Virus record (IMG/VR): IMGVR_UViG_3300006076_000002
Span: 28,859-92,858 of that record
Reading direction: 5' to 3' (one strand)
Length of the DNA: 64,000 nucleotides
Source: a virus
Shown here: positions 15,456 through 23,679 of the stretch, piece by piece
Position numbering within the stretch: position 1 is the stretch's first letter
Layout: the number at the start of each line of letters is the position of its first letter
Program-made: the position numbers and the translations under genes
The notes under the pieces: model-generated
What the model saw: only the letters and a program-made list of their open reading frames with translations
What the model was told of the DNA's origin: nothing
Databases searched by the model: none

Positions 15456-16481
15456 ATGAAACATATAATCACACTTAACCCTCAAACAGACACATCTCTA
15501 TTTGGGCAATCAGACGGAGGTGTATTCCTTCGTACTGACAAAGTACAACATAGAATACTAAAAGACCTATGGGACAAATCTAACGCTTTATTCTGGACTG
15601 TAAACATGGTTGATTTCTCTAAGGACTCAATTGAACACATACCAGAAATTGGTCAACGAATGTTTAAACTAAACAACGGCTATCAATCTTTAATGGATTC
15701 AGGCGTAGTTGGTATTTATAATCACTTAGCTTTATTAACTACTTCCAACGAAGTAGCTTTATCTTATCAGCAGATAGCATTTATGGAAACAATTCATGCA
15801 ACTAGCTATTCTGATGGCTTATTGCAAATGTTTAATGAAAAAGCTACAGAGATAATTGATATAGTATATACAGATAAAGTAGTACAAAATAGATTATCTT
15901 CGGAGATAGACTATTCCGATAAAGTAATTATTGATCCAAGCAAGCATAACATAGCTTTATCAATAGCTGCGACATATTTGCTAGAATCTATTAAGTTCCC
16001 ATTCAGCTTCTTTGTAACCTTTTCTATTAATAAAGCTTACAGTAATTGCATCAATGGCTTCTCTCAGCTAATTTCACGAATAGCTACTGACGAATTGGAA
16101 ATCCATGTACCAACTAATAAGTACATTCTCAAACAACTGATAAAAGAAGGTGCGATACAGAAGCAGGAAATCTTAACTATGGCTAATACTATCCTAGAAC
16201 AAGAGCTTAACTGGAATCAGTACCTACAGCAAGATGGCCCAATACCTGGGTACAATAAAGAGATAGGTACACAGTTTATTAAGTACATGCACAATAAGTC
16301 TGTACGTGATCTAGGTGTAGATATAGATGTAATAAAACCAAACGATACTGTTCAATGGTTCAATCATGTAAGAAACCCAGACAACAAGCAAGTATCTCAA
16401 CAAGAACAAAAGTCAACGCAATACCAGAAAGGTGTTATGAAGGATAACTTATTCTTATTAGACAAGGCTGATAATGACTGA
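15456..16481 (+). CDS. nrdB: Ribonucleoside-diphosphate reductase class Ia, beta subunit
   Basis: 341 aa, the radical-bearing subunit. By alignment with E. coli NrdB the ligands are Asp81 (YQSLMDS), Glu111 and His114 (METIHATSY), radical Tyr118 and Glu177 (LLESIKF). The last pair is odd. E. coli has R-D-E-x-x-H; here it is TDELEIH (Glu213, His217), so His lies four residues after Glu instead of three. The enzyme may tolerate this, use a different ligand geometry, or be altered. Three bases separate it from nrdA; its end overlaps the next small gene. Confidence 0.92.
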   Translation: MKHIITLNPQTDTSLFGQSDGGVFLRTDKVQHRILKDLWDKSNALFWTVNMVDFSKDSIEHIPEIGQRMFKLNNGYQSLMDSGVVGIYNHLALLTTSNEVALSYQQIAFMETIHATSYSDGLLQMFNEKATEIIDIVYTDKVVQNRLSSEIDYSDKVIIDPSKHNIALSIAATYLLESIKFPFSFFVTFSINKAYSNCINGFSQLISRIATDELEIHVPTNKYILKQLIKEGAIQKQEILTMANTILEQELNWNQYLQQDGPIPGYNKEIGTQFIKYMHNKSVRDLGVDIDVIKPNDTVQWFNHVRNPDNKQVSQQEQKSTQYQKGVMKDNLFLLDKADND

Positions 16482-16650
16482 ATCTGATATACGTAAAAAG
16501 ATTGAGCAGTATAGAGTTTCTGATGCACCAATTCACATCAAGGAAGCAGCTATTAAAGAGCTGGAACAAAAACTAATCTGTAATGACCAGGAAGCTCGTA
16601 CTCAGTACATTGAGGGCTTACCTGATACATCAGACATACAACAAGATTAA
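16474..16650 (+). CDS. Hypothetical protein, 58 aa
   Basis: ATG 16474 overlaps the nrdB end by 8 bases; TAA 16648-16650. Begins MTESDIRKKIEQYRVSDAPI and contains an amphipathic helix (IKEAAIKELEQKL). AAGGATAACTT upstream is a weak RBS. Small, charged, unknown; its coupling to nrdB suggests it is co-expressed with the reductase. Confidence 0.5.
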   Translation: MTESDIRKKIEQYRVSDAPIHIKEAAIKELEQKLICNDQEARTQYIEGLPDTSDIQQD

Positions 16651-16659
16651 AGGAACACA

Positions 16660-17295
16660 ATGAGCGCTAAAAATAGAGGTAGTACAACAATCTTACAAGA
16701 ATTTTACCCTACACCTACTACTACTGTAGATAGTATACTGGATGAAATAAATTGGAGTAAAATTACTACCTTTTGTGAACCTTGTAAAGGTGACGGAGCT
16801 GTGTATAATAAAGTACCCCTACTAGATGAGCATAAATACTATTTCGAACTAACAGAGGGTACTAACTATTTAGACCCTAAAAACTCAAAACAAGTAGATT
16901 TAATTTTAACTAATCCTCCTTTTTCGTTAGCAGAAGAGTTTATAACTAAAGCTAAAAAAGAAGCTAAGTGTGTGGTTATGCTCCAACGAGTAAATTTTCT
17001 AGGGTCACAAGCACGTAAAGAGTTTTGGAGTAAAAACCCACCTACCCATCTATTTGTATTAGCAAACAGACCTAAGTTTGTAGCTCGTTGTAATAACAAT
17101 AAACGCACAGAAGACGGGAAAAAAGTTTGTAACAATAAGGAATCTTACCAAATTACCGAACCGGCACAACCGTGTAATACGTGCGGTAAACTAACCGTAC
17201 CATCCAGTGATGCAACTGAATACGCATGGTTTGTATGGTGTGAAGAAAGTCATTTAGATATGATTAAAAAAGATAAAGGTGTATATGTTATTTAA
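16660..17295 (+). CDS. DNA N6-adenine methyltransferase (Dam-like, NPPF)
   Basis: 211 aa. The segment EFYPTP (14-19), the AdoMet-binding FCEPCKGDGAVY (38-49) and the catalytic NPPF (85-88) identify an adenine-N6 methyltransferase. A cysteine-rich insert (CNNNKRT, VCNN, PCNTCGK) near residues 145-175 may bind zinc. Phages use such enzymes to protect DNA from host restriction. RBS AAAGGAACACA. Target sequence cannot be read from the protein. Confidence 0.82.
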   Translation: MSAKNRGSTTILQEFYPTPTTTVDSILDEINWSKITTFCEPCKGDGAVYNKVPLLDEHKYYFELTEGTNYLDPKNSKQVDLILTNPPFSLAEEFITKAKKEAKCVVMLQRVNFLGSQARKEFWSKNPPTHLFVLANRPKFVARCNNNKRTEDGKKVCNNKESYQITEPAQPCNTCGKLTVPSSDATEYAWFVWCEESHLDMIKKDKGVYVI

Positions 17296-17319
17296 CACAT
17301 CTATAAATAAAGGAATACA

Positions 17320-17880
17320 ATGAAATTTAAGAAATTCATGAAAAGAATTAAGCAGCTACACAAGCATCTACCAGAACAAGTAGAACTGCCATCAGAAGAA
17401 TGGTTCAAAGCTAATGTACCAAAAGAAGGCAGAATTGATTACTTAGCTAGAGGTGTACATAAGTTATTAACTGTAAAGCTACAAGAAGTTGACAATATTG
17501 AAGAACCTGCTAAAAACACTAACGAAGATACTACTGAATCCTTAACTGGTATCGACGCAACTCTAGCTGAACGTGGTTCTAACTACGGTAAATTCGAAAA
17601 CCACGCTAAATTATCACAAAGTTTGCAAGTACTTTTTGAGGGGCATGTACGCAGATATGGACAACCAGAGAAGTATACTGACTCTATGAACGAAGCTATC
17701 CAGCTAATCATGCACAAACTGGCTAGAATTGCTAACGGTTCGCCAATGTACATAGAGAACTTCAGAGACATATGCGGATATGCACAACTAATAATAAATG
17801 AGTTGGAAACTACTGAGGGTGCTACTGATGCTAAAGTATCTAAAATTGTAAGAGAAGATAATAAGTGGGTAGAGCAGTAA
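17320..17880 (+). CDS. DUF6378-like phage protein
   Basis: 186 aa. The C-terminal two-thirds has the family pattern LAERGSNYGKFENHAKLSQ, then EAIQLIMHKLARIANG, then ENFRDICGYAQLI. This widespread phage protein often sits near nucleotide-metabolism genes, as here beside nrdAB and MazG; its helical make-up recalls MazG-type folds, but its activity is unknown. The N-terminal 90 residues are basic and then acidic, and not family-specific. Its stop overlaps the next ATG (TAATG). Confidence 0.68.
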   Translation: MKFKKFMKRIKQLHKHLPEQVELPSEEWFKANVPKEGRIDYLARGVHKLLTVKLQEVDNIEEPAKNTNEDTTESLTGIDATLAERGSNYGKFENHAKLSQSLQVLFEGHVRRYGQPEKYTDSMNEAIQLIMHKLARIANGSPMYIENFRDICGYAQLIINELETTEGATDAKVSKIVREDNKWVEQ

Positions 17881-18077
17881 TGTCCTATCTATCTCTTGAC
17901 TTTCTATTATATTTAAGTAGATGGGTAGTCTCAGCTTTCGCGGTTATGCCTGTACTATATATATTAGTTAAGTATAACTGTTGCAAAGGTAAATACGAAG
18001 AATACATTCACTTAATACTAGTACAAGTATTCGGTGCATTTATATTCTTTTATATTGATCAATGGATATTTTCATGA
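17880..18077 (+). CDS. Small membrane protein, 65 aa, two transmembrane helices
   Basis: ATG 17880 is preferred because it forms TAATG with the upstream stop. Two hydrophobic helices (RWVVSAFAVMPVLYILV and LILVQVFGAFIFFYIDQW) flank a CCKGKYEE loop. No family recognised. It ends in ATGA, overlapping the methyltransferase start. Possibly an inner-membrane accessory of the early phase. Confidence 0.55.
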   Translation: MSYLSLDFLLYLSRWVVSAFAVMPVLYILVKYNCCKGKYEEYIHLILVQVFGAFIFFYIDQWIFS

Positions 18078-18712
18078 AGAAGTATGATATAGTTTATATA
18101 GATCCTCCTTGGCAATTTAACAAACGATCAAACACAAAAACTAGTTTTGGTGGAGGGGCAATGGCCCATTACCCTACAATGCCTATGAAAGATATAGCAG
18201 CATTAGATTTCACAGTATTTATGAAAGAAAATGCTCTTATGTACTGTTGGGTAACTCTAGCTAAACTGCCTGAATGTATTGAAGCTATACAAAAACCAAA
18301 TCTACAATTTGTAACTACTGGTTTCGTATGGGTAAAAACTAACCCTATAGGACACACAAAACCACAAGAGGGTATCAATATATTTAATCCTTCTGATAGT
18401 ACTTATCGTAAACCTTTTTATGGTGTAGGAAACTATACAGCATCTAACGCAGAGATTTGTTTAATATTCCGCAAAGGTAAAATGGTAAAACATAAAGAAA
18501 AAGTATCACAGGTTATACTATCTCCAAGAGAAAAGCACAGTAAAAAACCTAAAGAAGCTTATGACAGATTAGAAACTATGTATCCTTCTAACGAGTTTAA
18601 CAAGATAGAAATATTTGCACGCAATAGCGCTAAAGGTTTTGACGTAATAGGTAATCAGCATAATAACATACAAATTGAAGACTTTATCAAACAGTACGAG
18701 GATGCGGAATGA
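18074..18712 (+). CDS. MT-A70-family adenine methyltransferase
   Basis: 212 aa from ATG 18074, chosen because it overlaps the previous stop as ATGA; an alternative ATG lies at 18062. The catalytic motif YIDPPW (8-13) with QFNKRSNTKTSFGGGA is the MT-A70 signature, followed by family segments ALMYCWVT, TGFVWVKTNP and NAEICLIFRKG. It methylates adenine N6, most likely in DNA. This is the second adenine methyltransferase within 2.1 kb, of a different family. Confidence 0.85.
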   Translation: MKKYDIVYIDPPWQFNKRSNTKTSFGGGAMAHYPTMPMKDIAALDFTVFMKENALMYCWVTLAKLPECIEAIQKPNLQFVTTGFVWVKTNPIGHTKPQEGINIFNPSDSTYRKPFYGVGNYTASNAEICLIFRKGKMVKHKEKVSQVILSPREKHSKKPKEAYDRLETMYPSNEFNKIEIFARNSAKGFDVIGNQHNNIQIEDFIKQYEDAE

Positions 18713-18927
18713 GCTGGGAACCAGGAACACATGTACAAGCATTTGGCGCTAAGTCTTTACATGCTGGGCAATCAGGTGTAGTTGTGCGAGATGATGGAGA
18801 ATACATTATGTTATTAGCAGATGATCCTTCGTATAAACAAGCACATAAAAACAGTATAGATGAGCCAGATTCACCAAATAGATATTTCTGGGTCAGTAAT
18901 CTGTGCTTAAAACAACTAAAGGATTAA
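18709..18927 (+). CDS. Hypothetical small beta-rich protein, 72 aa
   Basis: Begins MSWEPGTHVQAFGAKSLHAG and continues GQSGVVVRDDGEYIMLLA, an arrangement typical of SH3-like or KOW-like barrels. It overlaps the methyltransferase end as ATGA and ends with KQLKD, whose codons (AAAGGATTAAATAAATG) form the RBS of the MazG gene. Function unknown. Confidence 0.55.
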   Translation: MSWEPGTHVQAFGAKSLHAGQSGVVVRDDGEYIMLLADDPSYKQAHKNSIDEPDSPNRYFWVSNLCLKQLKD

Positions 18928-18931
18928 ATAA

Positions 18932-19309
18932 ATGAAATGGAAAGATAGCCTTAAACACTGGCGTAAAAACCGAGGTTTAACAACACCACAAATAAGTATC
19001 AACCAAGAAACAGGCAATCCTGCAATTATAGATATGCTACTTGAAGAAGTGGAGGAACTCCGCTTAGCTTTACTAGATAACAATGAGCATGAAATCATAG
19101 ATGCTTGTAACGATCTAATTGTATTATCTGCTAATCATGTAGCTCAATCAGGATACGATATTGACCTTACAATGAAAGAGACTCTTAAAGAAATCTCATC
19201 TCGTGAAGGCTCAATCAACCCTACTACAGGTAAATGGCAGAAAGACAAAGCTCAAGACCCTTCTACTCTTTACAAGGCTGATTATTCAACCTGTAAATTG
19301 AAGTCTTAG
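18932..19309 (+). CDS. MazG-like nucleotide pyrophosphohydrolase
   Basis: 125 aa. The metal-binding helix pair LLEEVEELRLALLDNN and EIIDACNDLIVLSAN gives the EExxE...ExxD pattern of MazG/all-alpha NTP pyrophosphatases. These enzymes hydrolyse (d)NTPs or alarmones, and phage forms are proposed to adjust nucleotide pools. Context with nrdAB supports this. RBS AAAGGATTAAATAA. Confidence 0.78.
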   Translation: MKWKDSLKHWRKNRGLTTPQISINQETGNPAIIDMLLEEVEELRLALLDNNEHEIIDACNDLIVLSANHVAQSGYDIDLTMKETLKEISSREGSINPTTGKWQKDKAQDPSTLYKADYSTCKLKS

Positions 19310-19311
19310 TT

Positions 19312-19488
19312 TTGACTTTAGAACAATTATTCTCGATTCTACGTAATCTTGAGGAACTAAAACTACAAGGCGGTAAACGCTATAAAGCAATTACCTTATT
19401 ATTGCAGAAGGAAGCTACAACACACAATTGTGCTGAAGCCAGAATTCTGCTAGATCAGCTACAGTCCTCTATGGATAGCCTCAACTAG
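19312..19488 (+). CDS. Hypothetical protein, 58 aa, TTG start, last gene of the rightward arm
   Basis: Frame from TTG 19312 to TAG 19486-19488, just after the MazG stop. Starts TLEQLFSILRNLEELKLQGG and is helical and soluble. No clear RBS and a non-ATG start lower confidence, but the frame is uninterrupted and fills the space. Its last 30 bases overlap, in antisense, the end of the leftward 1406-aa gene. Confidence 0.45.
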   Translation: MTLEQLFSILRNLEELKLQGGKRYKAITLLLQKEATTHNCAEARILLDQLQSSMDSLN

Positions 19489-22400
19489 TGGGATTTCTGT
19501 CCCACCATTAAGTAGACTGCCCAAACCGTGGAATGGATTAATTCTATTCCAGAATACAGAGAACAAGTTACTATCAAAGATATCCGATTCATCACCCAAC
19601 ACTGCTTGCTCTAATTTACTAGCTGCAACTCTTGCCGGTGATTCCTTCAGCATTTTAATATTAACTCTCTGTATATTTGCAAAATACGTCCAAAATGCTT
19701 CAGGACCCATTCTCTCTAACCATCTGACAGTTTTACTGTTTATAACTTTGCTATAGTTAATAAAGCTATCCGTAACAAACCTGAATACATCCTCCTCATT
19801 CTCACCTTTTTCCATCTTAGCCCAATACATAGCAGCTCTAAAGTGAAAGTCACTCTCTCTAGTAGCTCTCAACAAGAACTTACCTGCTGCACTTCTCTGA
19901 GTCAAGAACAACGTCTCAACTGCATCTCTAGCTAATCCTTCATCACCTGTAACCTTTTCAGATAATCCTCTCAATTTTTTACTAATTTTATTTGTATCAT
20001 CATATATTGCAACATCATCAATTACCGACTGGTACAAACCTTTAGCCATCAATGGTCTCAACGGATTATTATCCAACTTGTACTGCACATCTGATATGTT
20101 TCTCTCAAGATTAGCTTTTTTACTCCCACTAGCACCTTTAACCAATCTCTGCAATCTATGTAACTCCTCCTCATCTTTTTTCCAGGTATCTAATGATCTA
20201 ATACTTTTAATCATCAACGTAATTGCCTGTCTCACCGGCACTCCGCTATAAAACAGTATCCTCATATTCGACAGTATATTATTCCATATAGTACTAGGTA
20301 ATCTGACAACCACATTACCTTTGAGCAATCCTATGAAATCCTTCCAGTAACTTTCAACAACCTGTACTTTATATTTAGTTCCAACATCCACCTTATTAAA
20401 TATTTTCATATCTGTAATACTCGGCTCTTGATATCCGAATAACTGAGCTATCAAATCTTTACGTATATAAATCTCTCTCCTTGGATTGTCATCTACACTT
20501 TTAAGCTGTTCTTCCATTGTCATACGATATCTTTTATCTGTATCATGTATTCTCTTATACACCTCAGTACCAGGCTTTTTAGCATCTTCACGTATTTTAG
20601 CCTTATCTACTTCTATGTTATGCTTAATAATATTATCTCTGGCATCTGGCGGTAACAATCCCCATAGTTCCTCACCTTCAGTTTTAATCCCATATTTACC
20701 TTTATCCAGTAACTCTTTATTACCATTCTTATACATCTCACGTCTAGTCTCTTCACTTAAGTCAAAATCCTTAGCTCTTACGTGTATAAACAATCTCGAA
20801 GTATCTTTAGTTGGATCGTTAGACTTAATATAACTATCTGCATAATCCTTATACAATATCCTAAGTACCTTTTGATTCTCCTTATCTGTCATCGGTTGTG
20901 TGCCTACGTGTCCCTCACTCTTAGCCAACACTTCTGCACCTCTAGTATCTAATTCTAAATATCTAATTTTGTCTTTCTTGCTAATTCCGTACCTAAAATC
21001 TGTTATATACCCTTGATCATTGAACACTGGATGCATATTTCCTATATTTTCACCATCCATATATTTTTGCACTAATGCACTCCTACTTCTTATATACAAC
21101 TTCCATACAGCATCTTCAGTCAATCCTGGATTTGACATTCTTATCTTATCTCTAAGTAGCAGCCCTTGCACTTTTTCTCTCTGCAGACCTACCGAACCAT
21201 CTACACGTCCAGCTACCTGCAAGTTACTATTTACATACTTTCCGTACTGCACTGGATCAGCATCCTTCAAGTCTCTATCTAGCACTTCAACCAGTGTAAA
21301 CCCTAACTCATTCATCTTTTTCTTCTCAGATACCGGAGCTATCTGTAGTTCTCTATTCCTATTGTAAGTATCTCTCACCTGCCCTTTTACATAGCTTTGA
21401 GGTTCATACTTATCATACTCCTCTTTCACAGCTACCTGCAATCCTTTAGCGTACTCTGTATATGCCATAACCCCATCAGGATCTTTCTCCAGTAATTCCA
21501 GCATAGTATCTTTAGCTTTGTCATCTATATGTGTCAATGCGTACAACGATATCAGCTTATCCACATCTTTAACTAACTTCTCATCCACTTCTGTTTCCCA
21601 GTAAGGCTTCATCTCTATGTGTGTACCAAACCCTCTAACTATGTTCTCTGCATTGGTTCTCAACCCTACCCCAGTAACCGCATACTGAGCAGCTTTGTGT
21701 GCATCCTTAGTTATCGCTTTATACCAGAAGTCACTACCTTGCTTAGCTATTTTAGCCTCTAATTCTTTAATATCTTTCCCAGGATTAGTTATATACCCTT
21801 TTAAACCATATGCACTCTCAGCATCCAATGCCTGTAGATCTGCTGACATAATTACTGCTTCCAGTGCATGGTCATACTTCTTATTCTCTTTCTTAAGTAA
21901 ATCCACTTTCTTAAACATAGTCTTATACACATCTACCAGTGTACCTTCATAGTTCTGGTGTCTTAATCTATCTATGTGTGATCTAAACTCCATAGTTAAG
22001 TCGGTAACCAGCTCTAATGTCTTTCTACCTGCCGTAAAATCTGCAAACAACTTTCTCAAGAAGCTATCCTCTGCAATCTTCATAGCTGACAAATAGTTAC
22101 CCCATAGGATCGCTAGGTGTGGTCTCTGGTACTCATCTGCACCTTGTATAGCAGCTTTAAACTTAGGCAGTATTCTAGCTAACTTGATAAACTTGACCAG
22201 TATATTGTCACTGTCTTTAGGCCAATTATGCTTTATTGGATTATACAAATCATCAAACTCTTGTTGTGTCATACCTTGTTTAGTTACACCTAATGTATTC
22301 TGTAGTAAATCATCCACTCTACCCGATATTTTCTTATCTACTTCATCTAACACTTTATTCAATGTATCTGATACTTTTTCATCTGCATGCTTACCACGTC

Positions 22401-23679
22401 TCATTGCTGCTTCACTACCGTACTTATCCTTGATAGCCATCAACTTGTATATCGTTTTAACCGTCTCTTCTTCTACATTCTTACCCTTAGCACCTTTAAA
22501 CTTATGCACCACTTTAGCTAGAAAGTCAGCTATCATATGCACTACCTTATCATATGCACTTTTATATTCTTTCTCTTTCTTCTCTGTAGTTATACTTTCT
22601 AGTGCATTCTTCATCTGTTTATTCGTCATAGCATATGCCATAAACTCCTGCAATCTTACAGATGCTGCTCTAGTATCTTCTTTACCTTTTCTACCGAAGA
22701 TGTAATCATATCTATCTTTAGCAGCATCTTTCTCCGCTTCCGTATACAACCCATCCTTAACTAAATGTTCTGGTTTCAGAGTCTCTCTAGCCTTCTTATA
22801 CAGCTCTTGTATCTGTAACTTCAGTGCATCTGCTTCTGTACCTGCATGTTTATTGTCAAACACCCAATCCAATGCTGCATGTACTACTTCATGTACCAGT
22901 GTCTCCTCATTTGTCATAGTTAACCTATTTCTAGCTTCTTGACTTAATGTACCTGTCTTTATTTTTATCGGAGCTAGTGGGTCATTCTTATCAAACTGTC
23001 CGTAAGGCTCTACCACTTTAGCTATCTGTTCTGTATTCAGCTTAACTACTGTCTTACCCAGATCCTTACTCAGCTTCATCACATTGCTCAATACTTCATC
23101 TAAATGCTTCCCATGTTCACTGTCATACTCTTCACCCATCAGACTTTTATCTAGTCTTCTAAGCTCGTCTCTTACATTCAGTATCGTATTTTCTGTACTC
23201 TCTTCACCAAGAAACAGTCTATCTATATCCTCATCTGTGAGTTCATCTTTGTTGTACAGCACATCATTCACGTACCCTCGTTTAATTACCTCTGTAACCC
23301 CTGGCATCTCCACCACTGTTCCATTAGCTTTCGTAGCTATACTTTTCTCACTACCCCTCTCAAACGTGTACTGGTGATTGTTATCTAGCACAACTGTAGT
23401 CTTACCTGCTCTAGGCTTGTATATGACTTTCTTTATACCTAGTTTCTTACTCTCTCCACTCTTCAGTGGGTCCTTGTTGCTGTAGTGTACCCAGACATCC
23501 TTTGGCATGTTATCCTGTAGATATTTCTCTGTAGCCTTTTTACGTGACTGCCAGTATACCTTCTCAGCTGTAATCTGCTTAGTGAGAGCTTCTACTTCTC
23601 TCTCTAGCTCATCACCTTTATACTTACCTTCTAACTCTTCTCTTACTTTAGCTTCTATGCTTCTTGTATCACATGCCAT
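19459..23679 (-). CDS. Giant virion protein with HExxH metallopeptidase motif (1406 aa)
   Basis: Directly follows the virion RNA polymerase gene (TAATG overlap), so it is almost certainly a co-expressed, probably ejected internal virion protein. Residues 260-275 read LVHEVVHAALDW: HEVVH (His263, Glu264, His267) is a zincin-type metal site, and acidic residues follow (AGTEADALK). The rest is long, charged and helical, as in phage internal proteins that line or cross the cell wall. I see one cysteine only, at residue 3. Whether the peptidase is active, for example on the wall or in self-processing, is unknown. Its 3' end overlaps a rightward gene. Confidence 0.75.
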   Translation of the reverse strand: MACDTRSIEAKVREELEGKYKGDELEREVEALTKQITAEKVYWQSRKKATEKYLQDNMPKDVWVHYSNKDPLKSGESKKLGIKKVIYKPRAGKTTVVLDNNHQYTFERGSEKSIATKANGTVVEMPGVTEVIKRGYVNDVLYNKDELTDEDIDRLFLGEESTENTILNVRDELRRLDKSLMGEEYDSEHGKHLDEVLSNVMKLSKDLGKTVVKLNTEQIAKVVEPYGQFDKNDPLAPIKIKTGTLSQEARNRLTMTNEETLVHEVVHAALDWVFDNKHAGTEADALKLQIQELYKKARETLKPEHLVKDGLYTEAEKDAAKDRYDYIFGRKGKEDTRAASVRLQEFMAYAMTNKQMKNALESITTEKKEKEYKSAYDKVVHMIADFLAKVVHKFKGAKGKNVEEETVKTIYKLMAIKDKYGSEAAMRRGKHADEKVSDTLNKVLDEVDKKISGRVDDLLQNTLGVTKQGMTQQEFDDLYNPIKHNWPKDSDNILVKFIKLARILPKFKAAIQGADEYQRPHLAILWGNYLSAMKIAEDSFLRKLFADFTAGRKTLELVTDLTMEFRSHIDRLRHQNYEGTLVDVYKTMFKKVDLLKKENKKYDHALEAVIMSADLQALDAESAYGLKGYITNPGKDIKELEAKIAKQGSDFWYKAITKDAHKAAQYAVTGVGLRTNAENIVRGFGTHIEMKPYWETEVDEKLVKDVDKLISLYALTHIDDKAKDTMLELLEKDPDGVMAYTEYAKGLQVAVKEEYDKYEPQSYVKGQVRDTYNRNRELQIAPVSEKKKMNELGFTLVEVLDRDLKDADPVQYGKYVNSNLQVAGRVDGSVGLQREKVQGLLLRDKIRMSNPGLTEDAVWKLYIRSRSALVQKYMDGENIGNMHPVFNDQGYITDFRYGISKKDKIRYLELDTRGAEVLAKSEGHVGTQPMTDKENQKVLRILYKDYADSYIKSNDPTKDTSRLFIHVRAKDFDLSEETRREMYKNGNKELLDKGKYGIKTEGEELWGLLPPDARDNIIKHNIEVDKAKIREDAKKPGTEVYKRIHDTDKRYRMTMEEQLKSVDDNPRREIYIRKDLIAQLFGYQEPSITDMKIFNKVDVGTKYKVQVVESYWKDFIGLLKGNVVVRLPSTIWNNILSNMRILFYSGVPVRQAITLMIKSIRSLDTWKKDEEELHRLQRLVKGASGSKKANLERNISDVQYKLDNNPLRPLMAKGLYQSVIDDVAIYDDTNKISKKLRGLSEKVTGDEGLARDAVETLFLTQRSAAGKFLLRATRESDFHFRAAMYWAKMEKGENEEDVFRFVTDSFINYSKVINSKTVRWLERMGPEAFWTYFANIQRVNIKMLKESPARVAASKLEQAVLGDESDIFDSNLFSVFWNRINPFHGLGSLLNGGTEIPLVEAIHRGL
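19488..19505. terminator. Hairpin at the convergence of the two gene arms
   Basis: Perfect 6-bp GC-rich stem GTGGGA/TCCCAC with loop TTTCTG, starting on the last base of the rightward arm's final stop codon and lying inside the 3' coding end of the leftward 1406-aa gene. No T-run on either side, so if it ends transcription it is not a standard intrinsic terminator. Its position between converging units is the main argument. Confidence 0.35.
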
